Shown here piece by piece: positions 36,710-56,200 of a DNA stretch of 64,000 nucleotides. Position 1 is the stretch's first letter, and each line of letters begins with the position of its first letter. The position numbers and the translations under genes were made by a program. The notes under the pieces are model-generated. The model did no database searches, was not told the DNA's origin, and was given only the letters and a program-made list of their open reading frames with translations. The DNA is from Rhizomucor pusillus (lineage: Eukaryota; Mucoromycota; Mucoromycetes; Mucorales; Lichtheimiaceae), in contig FWWN02000701.1 of assembly GCA_900175165.2 (NCBI GenBank), positions 125,534 through 189,533 on the forward strand. The letters are read 5' to 3'.

Positions 36710-39069
36710 CCTATGCAAACACAAGATCACAATGTCAATTACAGTGTACTCGTTCAGCTTCAAATGACAGCTTCGGTCACTCAGCCCCTTTATTCTTTAC
36801 ACAGCCTAATTCTCGCACATATTCTCATTCGCCACCAGGTTACCAACGTACCTGTCAAGTTTTTAATAAGGCGATGCAGAAAACAGAGGGAGCACTTTCA
36901 AATTCAACACAAAAATATGATGTTCTGTTTACACCGCCGTCAGTGGCTGACAGCGGAAACCGCCCAATGTAAATTTTTTCACTTACAGTCATATCCTTTT
37001 CCCCAAGGTCGCAGGCATAACCACTCTGACTCCACCAGTATTGAATTTTGGAGCGAGCCGGCATCTCATGTCTTAGGCATTGTGTCTGAAGCGTGGTAGA
37101 GGCTTATTATCGATAGAAACTGCTCTGGATATGCCCTTAGGGTAATATTTGAAGCACCGGCAGGCACAGTATTGCTAAAATTAATTAATATCGTATGCCT
37201 AAAGATCAAAGGTCACAAATTTAAATGGTTTTGACGTTTTATGGGTCATATATGTATAATTCGCTGCGTTTCAGCCTTTTCAGTTTGTCTCTCTTTTAGC
37301 ACATTAATAGTTCAAAATAAGCACACGACTTTTTTTTTACGAAGATGGACATCGATATTGTCGATGAGCATGGGAGCAGTTCTGGTCTGTAGTCAAGAGC
37401 AGAATAATAAAGTGCAAAGGGCTTCTGGGAAAAGAGATACTAATGGCCAGAATTAGTGCGGCATGCGATAGCTTTATTCTAAGTGATTCTCAAGGTTTTG
37501 TTTCTCAATCCGTTAAATGCTTTGATAAGTGCCGCGATAGAGAAAGACTGCGAAGTCTCAATATCTAAGGTTCCTCAAAAGCCAATAATATCTGCAAGTT
37601 CCGCTATAGCTTTTCCCTTCTCGATTTGTCGTCATTGCTTTACTAAGCTTTGCGAGTTTTGATTTTTAAAAGTACGGCATTGATCAAAATGCGTAAAGTC
37701 GACCTGGAGTAGTTTGTTGGGGGACGTACTTAAGCGCCACAGTGGCAGCCTCTTTCTGATAGTTGAACCGTATACCTATTCCCTAATAGACACACTCAAT
37801 GGAAATGTAGGATACTTCCTCGTAGTTTGCATGGATATTTTACCGTTGACGCTGTTAACGCAAATGCTTTGTGTCTTATTCTTTGTCTCCATTTTGCGTC
37901 AGTGGTTAGGGCACGTTCATGCATCGGCAGTATGATCATCTTTGCATAAATAGAGACTTGCAGTCTTCAAGAAACACGTTTCATAAAAAGACCTATGTCC
38001 GAGTAAAGTATAATGGCTCCAACGTTCTGTCTTTACAGTGCTAGGACGATTGGTTCACGGTCACTGAGAATGGGCTATGTTCCTGAGTTAAATCGAGATG
38101 AACTCATTGCTGCGACATTTATGTAGCCAAAGGCATGTTAGACTCTGTGTCGCTACACTTTTGAAGCCAAAGGGTTGTTGGACTCGGTATCGCGATAGTT
38201 TTGTTGCTTAGACGCTATTGTTTCCTGGGTGCCTGCATTGCCATAATCAGGTAGGTTGAATGCAATTGAGCTTATTCGTTGCTCTGAACAACTTGGCTCA
38301 CGACTAGAAATCCGCTCGACTTGAATCCCAGTTGACAACCGAGAGGGTGAAAAAACGTCCATACCCCTCCTCATCCGATGAAGATATCAGCTCTGATTCA
38401 CTGGTACCGGCGAAGACCGCTCTTTATGAAAAAGGTGGAGAGCGATTGAGCCGCCTTGATAAATCAGCCTGAAATTCAGGCGACGAGGTGCCGTCTTCGC
38501 CACACAAACCACCAATATCTTCATCCTCCCAGGCTCTATCTTATGCCGTTGTTATGATATCCCCATAATACCAGATCAGAGTCGTATATCATGCAGTCGA
38601 TCGAACGGCCACCTATCCTCCCATATCAAATCCCTACTCATTATAAGATACCTGGAGATACCTCCACATCAAGAAATTGATCAGTTAATAGTATATACAT
38701 TTAATGGATATCTTGTATGTAGGAATTATATAACATTCTCTATTTCATTACCGTGCAACGTCAAAACGGAACATTGGCCACTATGTACTTGTAGTCTGGA
38801 TCTGACAATACGACTACATGAGACTAAGATAGAGCTTGCCAGCCAATGTATCTCAGAGCGACATACTGAGAACCATCTGCGCTGATGAGCAGTATTCGCC
38901 TCGTCTGCCTCACGAATTAAACATCTACTCAAAGCACGAAAGATATGTTCCTCTTTCATCGGAGTCCATTGCAGTCACTGAAGGCGGAGTCGCGCGATTC
39001 CGTAAACAGCAAAAGGCTGTCAAATTTTCCTTTACGAGACGGGACGGCTTCCACGCGCCCTTTCACTAA
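36710..39069. other. 2.4-kb region without a recognised gene
   Basis: Long interval between the RPL21 and MCM6 start codons. ORFs of up to 132 codons near 36580-37100 overlap each other and the RPL21 5' end and show no family. A degenerate 40-bp tandem duplication lies at 38123-38203. The last 100 bp before MCM6 contain ACGCG at 39053-39057 and a CGCG-rich patch near 38987-38994. I found no tRNA or transposase motif. Confidence 0.5.
38123..38203. repeat. two-copy degenerate 40-bp tandem repeat
   Basis: The copies begin AGCCAAAGG at 38125 and 38165 (period 40). By eye, 30 of 39 aligned bases match. It lies in DNA without a recognised gene. Confidence 0.65.
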
Positions 39070-42408
<3,339 letters not shown>

Positions 42409-42899
42409 GTTTGCATTTTCTTCTAATCCATCTAATATTTTCCTGTTTTCTTTTTTCTTTATCATGTTCTGTAAATATCCATAAAATAATCTCATATTCG
42501 AGGAAGAATTAAAATTCGCATTTCAATATCGGTTTGCAGTGAAATTAATGCATTTCGTTTCAGTGATCGCATTGTGAAAACACATACGAACATATTGTGC
42601 ATTTTTGAGCGCATACGCCACATGATGATGATATTTGTACACCCTGACGTGACAACTATTACAATCTCATCACAACATCTAGCAGAATTCTTCGGCAATT
42701 ATCTACCAAACTTCACAACAGGACAAGTAAATAGTAAAGTGCTGTTAGTTTAAATTCATAGTTTATATGGTACATTTGATGCAATTGAAAGCAAAGAAAG
42801 GTTACAGGCAGTCAAAATGTGCGTGAATCAGGGATATGAAAAGTGTATATGCGGAGAGATATTTAGGTGTGTGGCAAATGGTGGAGTTGAGGTATGCTT
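42409..42899. other. convergent 3' region, MCM6 / polyol dehydrogenase
   Basis: AT-rich interval of about 490 bp between two stop codons that face each other. It should hold both 3' untranslated regions. No coding frame or structured element was recognised. Confidence 0.6.
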
Positions 42900-44210
42900 T
42901 TAGTTGGTAATTTGAACCTTGATTGCACCCGTAGAGTAGTCTGCAGCAGTTTCGAACGCCTTGACTGCATCCATGAATTCGAACTTGTGGGTAATCAAAT
43001 GCTTGACTTGCAATTTGCCACTGGCCAACAAGGCAATTGCACGAGGATAAGTGTGATGATATCGGAACAGACCACGGATGTCCACTTCTCTCATAGCAAA
43101 GTTGTTGACTGGCAAAGTCTGGTCATTCTTGCCAACACCGACAAGGCAGCAAGTACCAGCATCGCGAGTGGCCATGATAGCAGCACGGAAAGATGACTCG
43201 ATACCAGTGCATTCCAGAGAGCATTCCACACCGTCACCAGTAAGCGCGCGGATATCACGGGCGATATCGACATCAGACAATTGCGGATTCACTTGGTAAG
43301 TGTAGTCAGCACCCATCTTTTCTGCATATTCCAGTCTGCCTGCTTGAACATCGGTGACGATGATAGGGCTGACGCCGATTGCCTTGGCAACGGCAAGGAC
43401 CATAAGGCCGATGGGACCACATCCAGTAATCAACAAGGAACGTCCAAAGCTGGCACCGACGCGTTCAATGGCAGCAATGGCGACGCTGAGCGGTTCCAAA
43501 AGTGCACCTTCTTCATATGAGATGTTGTCAGGAATTCTGTTGAGACGATGTTTAGCACGTGAGAAACAAACAAACAAACAAATGCAAGACAATTCTCGAA
43601 TACTTACTTGTGAAGCCATCTAGCTGGGTGGGTAATGTATTTAGCGAGAAGACCGTCGTATGGTGGGGTAGATTTGAAGACAACCTGGGGGCAGAGGTGG
43701 TAGCGACCCTTCATGCATTGGTCGCACAGTGAGCATGGAATGCCACTAGTGGAAATAAGAATACGACGTTTAGAATATTGAACATTGGGCATACGTTGTA
43801 ATATGTACTTACGCTTCAATAGCAACACGATCGCCAACCTTCAAAGAGGTAACGCCAGGACCAACAGCGGTGACAATACCGGCGCTTTCGTGGCCAAGCA
43901 ATTGAGGTCGAGTAACTGGGAAAATACCGATTTCTCCGTATTTCCATAGATGCACATCAGAGCCACAGATACCAGTAGCCTTCACTTGTACTTGGACTTC
44001 GCCCTCGCCGGGGGTGGGCACAGGGATTTCGACGACTTGAAGGTCATTTATCTTGTTAAGCAGGACGCCATAGTTCTTCTCGGGAGGCTGCTCCTGGGAG
44101 GGCGTGATGGTGTTTGCAAGGGTATCCACCAAGGTAGCAGCAGCGACAGTTGCAGTAGCGTTGTTAGCAGTAGTAGGAGTAGCTTGTGCAGTAGCGTTCA
44201 GCACGGACAT
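42900..44210 (-). CDS. zinc-dependent polyol dehydrogenase (sorbitol/xylitol/arabinitol type)
   Basis: Medium-chain dehydrogenase that oxidises a sugar alcohol to a ketose with NAD. Three main exons: 44210 to about 43817, about 43746-43606 and about 43548-42900. Catalytic zinc ligands are in [11 protein letters not shown] and LLGHESAG; the structural-zinc cysteines are in [17 protein letters not shown]. The Rossmann motif is [15 protein letters not shown], and the Asp in [13 protein letters not shown] favours NAD over NADP. The exact polyol cannot be told from sequence alone. The N-terminus has about 48 extra residues rich in Thr/Ala/Asn before the usual start of the fold; it is not a clear presequence. 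A TATA-like box lies about 85 bp upstream. Confidence 0.9.
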
Positions 44211-44290
44211 TGCAGTGTATTATAGTAGAACAGAGAGAAAAGTAAAGAGAAGGTTTTAGCACGCAGGTTACAGTGGGCTGTTGGCTGGAG

Positions 44291-44298
44291 TTTTTATA
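44291..44298 (-). promoter_or_regulatory. TATA-like box of the polyol dehydrogenase gene
   Basis: Reads TATAAAAA on the minus strand, 81-88 bp before the start codon at 44210. Position and sequence fit a TATA box. Upstream, 44378-44402 has two copies of an AAATGGGG-like motif about a dozen bases apart that could bind a zinc-finger regulator (inference). Confidence 0.5.
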
Positions 44299-44673
44299 CG
44301 GTATTTAAGCCGACCGTAGTTTCCAAAAGAAGCAGCGGTTAAGAAAAGGACGAATCGGGTTAAAGAACGACAGAAGTGCACAAATGGGGCAAAATGGGGT
44401 AGAGCTGAAAGCCAACCAGATTCGTGCCCACAAACAAAAAACATGGAGTTGTCATACCGACATGCAGGTTGCCTAGAGAAACGGGGTTCTTTTATTATTG
44501 ACTAGCCCGCGCTAAACCTTTTTCAAAATTGAGGCATGGCTTGAGCTTACTGATCCTTTGCTAAAGGTTTCAGCTCGGGATCATAGCCAAACATCCTTTG
44601 GCACAACGACCTAAAGTCGACGTGTCATTCCGATGGTTTCGCCATGCAGTTCAGGTTTGAAGTGCTAGATGGC
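44299..44673. other. upstream region of the polyol dehydrogenase / 3' flank of TRM4
   Basis: Contains the duplicated AAATGGGG-like motif at about 44378-44402. No coding frame was recognised. TRM4 ends at 44674 in the same orientation. Confidence 0.5.
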
Positions 44674-47665
<2,992 letters not shown>

Positions 47666-48392
47666 GGTGGCAAATGATCTGCTGACGTTTATGATCGTTC
47701 TTGCAAACAGCGCCAAGTTGAAAAAAAAAATTATTTTTTCCTTTCAAGGACAATGGTGACACAGGATACTGATGCGAGTCAATGTACAGTACTCCCAGAC
47801 ATTGATTCGCGATTAAGCCTTCTCTACATCGCACTTGTATTCTAGCGTTGCTCAATGTGTAGAGATGATTGATATCAAATGCAGTCTCTTAACTAGGAGT
47901 TTCTAGGATAAACTTTATAACAACCGGACTCCTCCACACCCAGAGTACTATTTCTTTGACCTATTATTTCTTTGATACCTTCATGAAGACTTTCTACTAC
48001 AGCGAGTTGTGTAATATTATATCTGTATATTTAATGTTAGAGCGTTTCTATCTTGTACTGAGTCGCATACTTAAGAACAAATAGCCCTTCAAACTGTTAT
48101 CCTATGTGTCTTTTCCAGAATTTTGAAGGCACTGCAGTTCAAGCTTTATAATGAAAAATATACTTTTTTGTTCATTCATATATCTTAACTAACTCTGGCA
48201 ATAGGCACACAGAGTTGGAGACAATGCACTGATACGGATTCAATATATACCATTGCGCAACAGCGACAGTGTCGCCGCTTGTGGCGACATCTGACTGCTG
48301 CTGCGCAGATTTGCTGAGTGTCACGAAAAACGCGTTTCAATTGACAGCGAACGCGTCTGGACTCTCCCGGCTTTTATTCTGACCGCGTCAAC
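47666..48392. other. divergent promoter region, TRM4 / SMC1
   Basis: About 730 bp between the two start codons, AT-rich in the middle. The SMC1-proximal end carries the two ACGCGT boxes listed separately. No coding frame was recognised. Confidence 0.6.
48330..48356. promoter_or_regulatory. paired MCB (ACGCGT) elements upstream of SMC1
   Basis: Two perfect palindromic ACGCGT boxes, at 48330-48335 and 48351-48356, 21 bp apart and 37-63 bp before the SMC1 ATG. ACGCGT is the MluI cell-cycle box bound by MBF in yeasts, which drives G1/S transcription, including cohesin genes. Regulation in this organism is inferred from the motif alone. Confidence 0.6.
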
Positions 48393-51300
48393 ATGGGCCG
48401 ATTAATACGTCTGGAAATCGAAAACTTCAAATCGTACAAGGGGCACCAGACTATAGGTCCCTTCCACAAGTTTACAAGCGTTATAGGTCCTAATGGATCA
48501 GGTGAGAACCTATTCATTTTGGATCCAGGAACCGAGTAATAAACAACATCGTAGGCAAATCAAACCTCATGGACGCCATTTCCTTCGTTCTTGGTGTTCA
48601 TTCTTCGCACTTGCGCTCGCAAACACTTAAAGACATGATCTACAGGTCAAGTGCGCTCTCAGCAGAAGGTGACGAAGGAAGTTCGGCTGCTTCAACCCGC
48701 CCTCCACGTCGCGCATATGTTATGCTCGCATATGAGAATGCACAGGGCCGAGAAATACGGTTTATGAGAACAATCAATCACAATGGTCAATCTGAATATC
48801 GAATCAACGACAAGCAGGTTCCATATTCGCAGTACAATGCTGCCTTGGAGAAGGAGAATATCCTTGTGAAGGCAAAGAATTTCCTCGTCTTTCAAGGAGA
48901 CGTGGAATCCGTAGCCAGCCAAAACCCTAAAGATCTTACAAAGCTTATCGAGCAGATCAGCGGGTAACTTGCAAATATAATATGGATTTATTTACCATTT
49001 GTTAAAGCATCCGTGGTATCTTTATAGGTCCTGGGAGTATAAGGAGGAATACGACCGGTTAAAACTTGCTCAGGACAGAGCAATCGAGAATAGCGCCCAT
49101 GCCTTTAACAAGAAACGAGGAGTAACTTCAGAGATCAAGCAATACCAAGAACAGAAAAAGGAGGCCGAGAAATTTGAGGCACTTGTGCGCGAAAGACGCG
49201 ACACTGTCGTCCAGTATCTACTGTGGAAGCTCTTCCATGTTGAACAGCACACAGCAGCTCTGGAAGAGGAAGCAAATCAAAAGAGAGTAGCAATGGATGA
49301 TGCAAACGAAGAACAGGTAAATAATACATGTTATTGCACGAATTCCAGCCGTAGCTGATTTCATATCTGCAGCGTGAATTGGAGCAAGAATTCAGAAATG
49401 CCCGAAAACAGCAAGCGTTGGCACATAGAGAACGTACTAGAACAGAGCTCCAAATTAAGAAATTGAAAAAGACTTTAAAGGACGAGGTGTGCACCATTTT
49501 TACAGCTTTTGCGTACTGTAGCCGTTTATTGATTTGGAAATAGCGTCCGAGTTCGATCAATATCGATGAAAAAATTGCGCATTTGAAAAAGAAGTTGGAA
49601 CAAACCAAGATCTCCGGCGAACGAGTGAAGCGTGACCATGACCAACAGGTAGAGGATAATATATAGTTATTCTATTACAGGTTGACATAAGCTGAATATA
49701 TGTACTAGGTCCAAGCCGTCGAAGACTTGAAAGATAGTCTCTCCAAGCTTAACGAAGCGATACAGAATTATGAAGGTACTAGTCAGCAAAAGGCGAACCT
49801 ACAACAGCAGATAACTTAATTCATTATAGCAAGCTTGCCTAAAAAGGAATTAGCTAAAGGTCCTGTTCTCAATGCAGAGCAGATTGCGGAATATGAGAGA
49901 CTGTAAGATAATATCTGTAATTGGTGTTAATGGAACATTAGCTGAATGATCTGTCGTATAGAAAGCAGCAAGTAAGCATTAGAGCTGTTGCAGAACAGCA
50001 AAATTTGGAGAATCTTCAAAGACGATACAAGCTGGAGCAGGAAAATGAAAAACGTCTCTCGAGCAAACTGGAGGAACTCGAAACAAGAAAGAAGCAATTG
50101 CTGGAAACACAGAGCGAGCTTCAAGAGCATCAGGAATCTTTGAAGCTAGATACACAACGCATGCAAGAACAATTGCAGGCTCGAAAAGAAGAGCTGCTTT
50201 CTTTGGAGCAGGAGCGTAAAGATATCCAGTGAGTATTGTAGTTGCCGGCATTTGATACTCGGTCTAACGTGCATATTAGCATTCGCGAGACTGACCTGAA
50301 CGAGAAATTGCAAGATGTCCTTGTACGCTTGATGGAAGCCAAAGTCGACCAGCGAGAATCGGAGAAGGAGACCAGATTTAATGAATGCCTTGTAATGATG
50401 AAGCAAATCTTTCCTGGTAATGCAAAGAATAAACTATATCCAAAGCTGCCTTCTAACAAATCATTTAAAAGGTGTGCATGGGAGATTATCGGAATTATGC
50501 CGCCCTACTCAGCGCAAATACGATGTGGCAGTTGCAACGACATTAGGACGAAACATGGACTCCATCGTTGTGGACGATCAGAAAACAGCTATTGAGTGTA
50601 TCCATGTATGTTTCTAATTTCTTTTTGTTTTACGCGTAATTATATGTTTCAATCGGATCACTGACTGGATAAGGCAGTATATGCGCGATCACCATGTCGG
50701 TACTGCAACATTTTTGCCGCTTAGTACTATCAGTGCCGCTCCAGTGAACGATCGTTTCAGAAACTACGCACGAGGAGCTCGATTGGCTGTGGATATCATA
50801 GAGTCCGATAGGAAGTACGAAAATGTCGTGCGATATGCCTGTGGCAACACGCTTGTATGTGACACCATGCAAATCGCCAAACAAATTTGCTATGATCAGA
50901 ACGAAAATGTCAGAGGTAAAGTTGTTGCATAAGGGAGTAGTTTCCAATCTATTTACCATATCTTAGCCGTTACTCTGGAGGGTACGGTTATCCATGCAAG
51001 TGGTCTCATAACTGGTGGTCAAAGCGGCAACCAGGCAAGACCTAGATGGCAAGATCAAGACTTGGAAGGTACGTGTGCTTGGCCCATTTATTGCTCAATT
51101 TGTTAGATTATTCATTCTCTGTGTAGTATTGATTAAGACCCGTGACAAACTGCTCGCTGAACTTGGAGAACTTAACAAGAAAAAGCGTTATGGCAGCGCA
51201 GAAGAAGCAGCAAAGAGCGACTGTGCAGGACTTGAAAGTCGATTAGCTGTACTGGAAAAGGAAATGGTAATATGACACCTATGAGGCGAATGTTGTTTGC

Positions 51301-53082
51301 AATATACTTAATATGCCATATGACGATAGGTTGTTACCCAACAAAAGTTGCAGGATGTCCAAGCCGAAGGAAGACATGTAGAAAGCGAATTGGTAAACAG
51401 CGAGCTTCCTCGGAAACAGGTAAATAGCTTGTCTTTCCGATAGTTGCCAGTCACTAACAACCAAATAGGTTCAAGAAAAGCTGAAAGATCTGCGAAGCAA
51501 TATTGAACGAGTCAAAGCATCAGTCTCTACAGTCGAAGATGAGATATTTGCAGACTTTTGCTCTCGCATTGATGTACAGAATATTCGGGAATATGAATCT
51601 TTACACTTTGATCTTTCTGCCGAGGTTACCGAACAGAGAGCAGCTTTCGTCGGACAGAAATCGCGACTGGAAACGCAATTGTCGTTCGAAACTGAACAGC
51701 TATCCGAACTTGGCGCAAGATTGCAGAACATGGAGCAGACATTCAAAGTCGATACGGAAGCCCTCCAACAGCTTGAACTCGAATCATCCAACTTGGCAGA
51801 ACGTATAGAAAAAACAAAACAGGAACTAGATACCCTAAACCATGATCTCGAACAGAAGTCGGCTACAGAGGAGGAAAAGCGCCAGACTGTAGAAGAATTG
51901 CGTCGCAAGCTTGAAGGCAAAGGACACGACGTGGAGTCATATCTAAAAGAGATTGGCAAATTTGAAGCAGAAATCGAAAAAGTCAGCGCTGAACGTGTGG
52001 CGATTTTCAGAAAGTGCAAACTCGAAGATATTGAACTGCCGCTTTCAAGAGGGTCAATGGAAGACGTTATCATGGATGATGCTACACTTGGGGTATGGAT
52101 ACTTTTACAAAGGCTATATATGGCGACTAACCGTTTCATTAGTCACAAACACAAAATAATACTTTATCGAGTTCAATGGACCTGGATGAGCCTTCACAGC
52201 TATCTATCAGATCAGCAGATTGGACTGTTGAAGTTGATTACTCCATGTTGCCCGAAGAATTGCGCCGCGATGGAGGATCTGCTAAAGATAACGAATTCAA
52301 AGAAGAAATCAAGCGATTAGGAATGCAAATCGATGAAATGGCACCGAATCTCAAGGCAATTGATCGACTCGACGGTGTTGAAAGCCGTTTAAGAGATGTG
52401 GAAGAATCTTTTGATACAGCAAGGAGAGCTGCAAAGCGAGCCAAAGACGAGTTTAATGCTGTGAAACGTGAACGGTAAGCGCAATATACTTCTACTAACT
52501 TGTCATTTGCCTGACAAATATTACAGTTACAAGCGATTCTACGACGCTTTCAGCCATATCTCTGAGCGGATCGACCAGGTCTATAAAGAGCTGACAAAAG
52601 ATGCCAACGCTCCCCAAGGCGGAACTGCCTACCTTACCTTGGAAGACAATGATGAGCCATACCTTCAAGGCATCAAGTATCATGTTACACCTCCAACAAA
52701 GCGCTTCAGAGATATGGATGAACTATCTGGAGGCGAGAAGAGCATTGCTGCGCTTGCTCTGTTGTTGGCGATTCACAGCTATCAACCATCGCCATTCTTC
52801 GTGTTGGACGAAGTGGATGCAGCCTTGGATAACATCAATGTTACCAAGATTGCGGCTTACATTCGGGAACACGCAAGCGAAGATTTCCAGTTTATCGTGA
52901 TTTCTTTGAAGAGTTCACTGTACGAAAAGGCGGAGAGCTTAGTGGGAATTTACAGAGATCAAGATATTAATTCAAGCAAGACACTGACTCTAAAGGTATG
53001 TATTTCTCCTAGGTAGACAAACAATCGTGATTCCTAGTTAACATTTCTCTCGTTGGTTTAGCTCGATGAATACCAGGAATGA
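48393..53082 (+). CDS. SMC1: cohesin subunit SMC1
   Basis: Structural-maintenance-of-chromosomes ATPase; pairs with Smc3 in cohesin to hold sister chromatids. It starts [19 protein letters not shown]. Walker A is [14 protein letters not shown], split by an intron between GSG and KSN. The N-terminal head continues [20 protein letters not shown]. Long coiled coils fill 49000-50240 and 51150-52480. The hinge, about 50480-51030, reads [18 protein letters not shown] and [16 protein letters not shown]. The C-terminal head has the signature [18 protein letters not shown], Walker [17 protein letters not shown] and the His-replacing [14 protein letters not shown]. It ends LDEYQE. About 17 introns, several very short. 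The hinge and SGG wording set it apart from SMC3, 2 and 4. Confidence 0.96.
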
Positions 53083-53224
53083 AGAATAAACTATGTAGCA
53101 CAAGCATTTCTTTTTTCATTTGCATTATTTGTAAAAGCACAAGAATTAATGCTTTTTTTTCGTGATTTAGTTGCAAAAGGAAAATGGAGAAAATGACGTG
53201 AATTATGTTACAATATGGTGCGAT

Positions 53225-56200
53225 CTATTCTGCATCTTTTTCTTCCGCAAGCGAAGCTAGTCGCAGCATTCTATCAGATGCTGCTAGTCGCCGGGAACCG
53301 CTGCGAGATCTTGTGCCAGTCGGTTGCGTGGTTGTTTCTTCTTGTTCGTTCTGAATATGCTTTAGCAAATCCTCTGCTCGGATGGCAACAGACTCGCTTC
53401 TCGTCCTTCGCCATTCTCTTCTTGCAGCCATGGAAGATCGCCTGCTGCTATTTCTCCGCTTCACAGCCGATGTCAGCTCGCCTGCGCGCAGCTTGAGCAG
53501 CAAGTTATCCATGATATCTTTGGCTTCCTGAGCTTCGTTTCCTACGGATTATCCATTAACACGGCTGAAACTCTAGTCAAGACGTAAGAGAATTTACCTT
53601 CGCCGCTGAGCTCTGCAGCTTCCTTTCGAGCGCGCTTAATATGCGCTTTTCGTTGTTCTTCAAACTGTTTCGCTTTCTCAATTTGCTCCAATTTGCGTCG
53701 ATGAGCAAGAATATCGTTGCGAGCGCGCTGAATATTAGTTTGTAAGTAATTGTTACAGAATCACGTCTTTGAGAAGCCCAAGACCTACCTCCCAACTGGA
53801 TGTAAATGTTTTGAATATACTGAAGAACTCATCTGGTTTGACGTCTCGAGGATTTTCGCCAAAGTACGTGACAACGTCCTTGTAGGCAACATCCATGGAT
53901 GTGTATCGTACTTCCAGCTGATCGAATTTCTCAATCGCAGTATCGCGGAACGCAGTCATGACCTCTACGAAACGGTCTTGTCCTGCTGACGAGTCTTGCT
54001 CTTCCTCCTCCTCTGGAGCTCTGTCTAATTCCTGGATAAGCTTCTGTAGACCGACACGCAGTTCGTTGTAGTCTTTAATGAGATCCTGCATTGTAACTTG
54101 AAGGACGCGGTCAATACGTCTTGAATGGAGTACAAATAGAAATAATTTATATACCTCGGCATGCTTCACCGCAAAGCTTCAGGTCTTCCAAAAGAGCCTC
54201 GCTGATGGATGGAAATTTTTCTTCGATTATTTCAATCAAAAAGTGAAGCAGTGTCGTGTCATTGCCTGATGATTTAGTATCCACAAGCTGTATATTGTTG
54301 CGGTAAGTACCTTCACGGAGACTTGTTTCACAAGTTTAAAGTGAACCACTAACCTTATTGATACTGGAAATACGGATACCAAACGCACCACCTTGGAAGC
54401 TGCTGCTATTTAAAAAGTTGCCCACCATCAGGACAAGCTACGCAAAATTAGTAAGTATGAGCATTTTTGACATAAAACATTAGAATTTACATTTAGGAAA
54501 TCCTTAAAAGCCTGCGACTCTTTCAAAGACGTCGAAGCATCCATGACATAAGCCATATTCTACGGTGCACGAAGTTAATATGTTATGTATTCACATGGAA
54601 ACCGTTACAAGTACCTTTCCCAACTGTGCGATCCGCTCAGAGAATGTAGCGCGGAAAAGCATGTTATCGATTCTCTCTTTGAACCGGGGTATCGTCATGA
54701 TCTACAACACACTCTAAGTGACATTGGGACTGAATAATAGATCCAACGAGTATTTACCTCCGCACAGAATGCATCCGGTTTTGACAAGTTCTGTAAATCT
54801 TCCTCAGATGCTGTCTTTAAGAAGACAGAAAGTTTACCCATCTCGTCTGGCGTCGGTGCATTAGCCAAAAGGTTCCTGAGCAGAATCTCGGTGCAGAATC
54901 TATCGTCCACAGCAAGTATCTTGCTTTTAACTTCAGAGAATGGGATATGTTTCAATTTGGCCAGAATAGCAATATCTATACAAGAAAGTAAGTATAAAAG
55001 GCACAAACGATGCATTCAGATCGGAATCACTTACTGATTTTGTGTGCTTTGCGTGCATCCAGAACGCAAATTTCTTGTTTTCGTTCCTTTTTGGCCATTT
55101 TTGACTTATTGTTGATCTTTTGCGCGAACATTTCTTCCATTCGGCTAAAGATACCCTCCTCGTCCAATCGAGCTTCCAAAGCCAATTCAATTTCTTCATC
55201 CGTTGTTGTCCAGATAGTCGATTTTAAGCGATCCATTTGCAGTTTCTGCCATTGGAGTGCACGTGTCTTGACACTTGGAAGGTGGTTCATGTTTTTACGC
55301 AATACAGGTATAACGCCTGGAGCGGCAGGTACAGGAGGTTTGGGTGGCTCAGGTGCGTTCGGTATGGATGCATCGTTCTCATCGCCCAATTTTTTGAGAT
55401 GGCCGATATTTTTAATATCACTCGTAAAACTGGATTTTCTCTTGGCAGAAGTACTTGTAGTAACTCCGAGTGTCGAAGATGGTGGAGGCGGCGGCGGTGG
55501 CGGTGGCGGTGGTGGAGGAGGCGGCGGTGGCGATGGAGCAGATGCTTTTGGAGTTGAAGGCACAGCGAGAGAAGGCGGAAGAGGTGGCGGAGGAGGTGGA
55601 GGAGGAACAGTAGCATCTGTTATCGCATGTTCCTCGATAGAAGATGTGGTCGTAGCAGTAGCTTCTTGAGAATCTTTTCCGGTGGCCACGTCATGTACTG
55701 TTCTATGGTCATTGGCATTTGTGTCTGCAAGGTCAGCTCGTTTGTCTTGTTTAACATTGAGAATATCCTCTGGTAGTGTTTGCGCCTTGGCAACATCTTT
55801 GTAGTCGAAATGTTTACTTCTTTGTACATCCGAAGGTTTAGACGAGGATATCGACATGCGATGGTCTTCATTTTCGATGGTTGACTTGGTGGATAGAGTG
55901 GTATCAGCCGCGTAGGCTGCATTATTAGCATTTTCATTAAATACACTGTTATGGTATAAGCTCGAGCTTTGAGTTGTCGCTGCTGAAATATATTCTGGAT
56001 GCTCCCTAATTTTCAGAGATTCTGTTTCTGCTTCAGCGTCATGTCGAGTATAAGCAGAGTCGAAACCGGGTATCTTTTCATTAGAGCTTGAGGATATGGA
56101 TTCAATAGGCTTGGATGTTGTCATAGAGGATCTGTTGATATCTTTTTATCAGCCATCGAAGCCCTGCTTATGTAAGAGTGTGAGACTTACTCATCCGTGT

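Noticed and set aside
36580..37099. Two overlapping 130-codon plus-strand ORFs at the RPL21 5' end
   Set aside because: They overlap RPL21 exons antisense and each other, with no family resemblance.
38400..38500. Inverted repeat GGCGAAGAC ... GTCTTCGCC
   Set aside because: Only 9 bp exact with a loop of about 75 bp; too weak to call a terminator or element end.
51471..52139. 222-codon Ser-rich minus-strand ORF
   Set aside because: Antisense shadow of the SMC1 coiled coil; Ser-rich products are typical of the strand opposite Glu/Leu-rich helices.
55287..55616. ORF of His/Leu/Arg repeats
   Set aside because: Shadow of the formin FH1 proline run in another frame.
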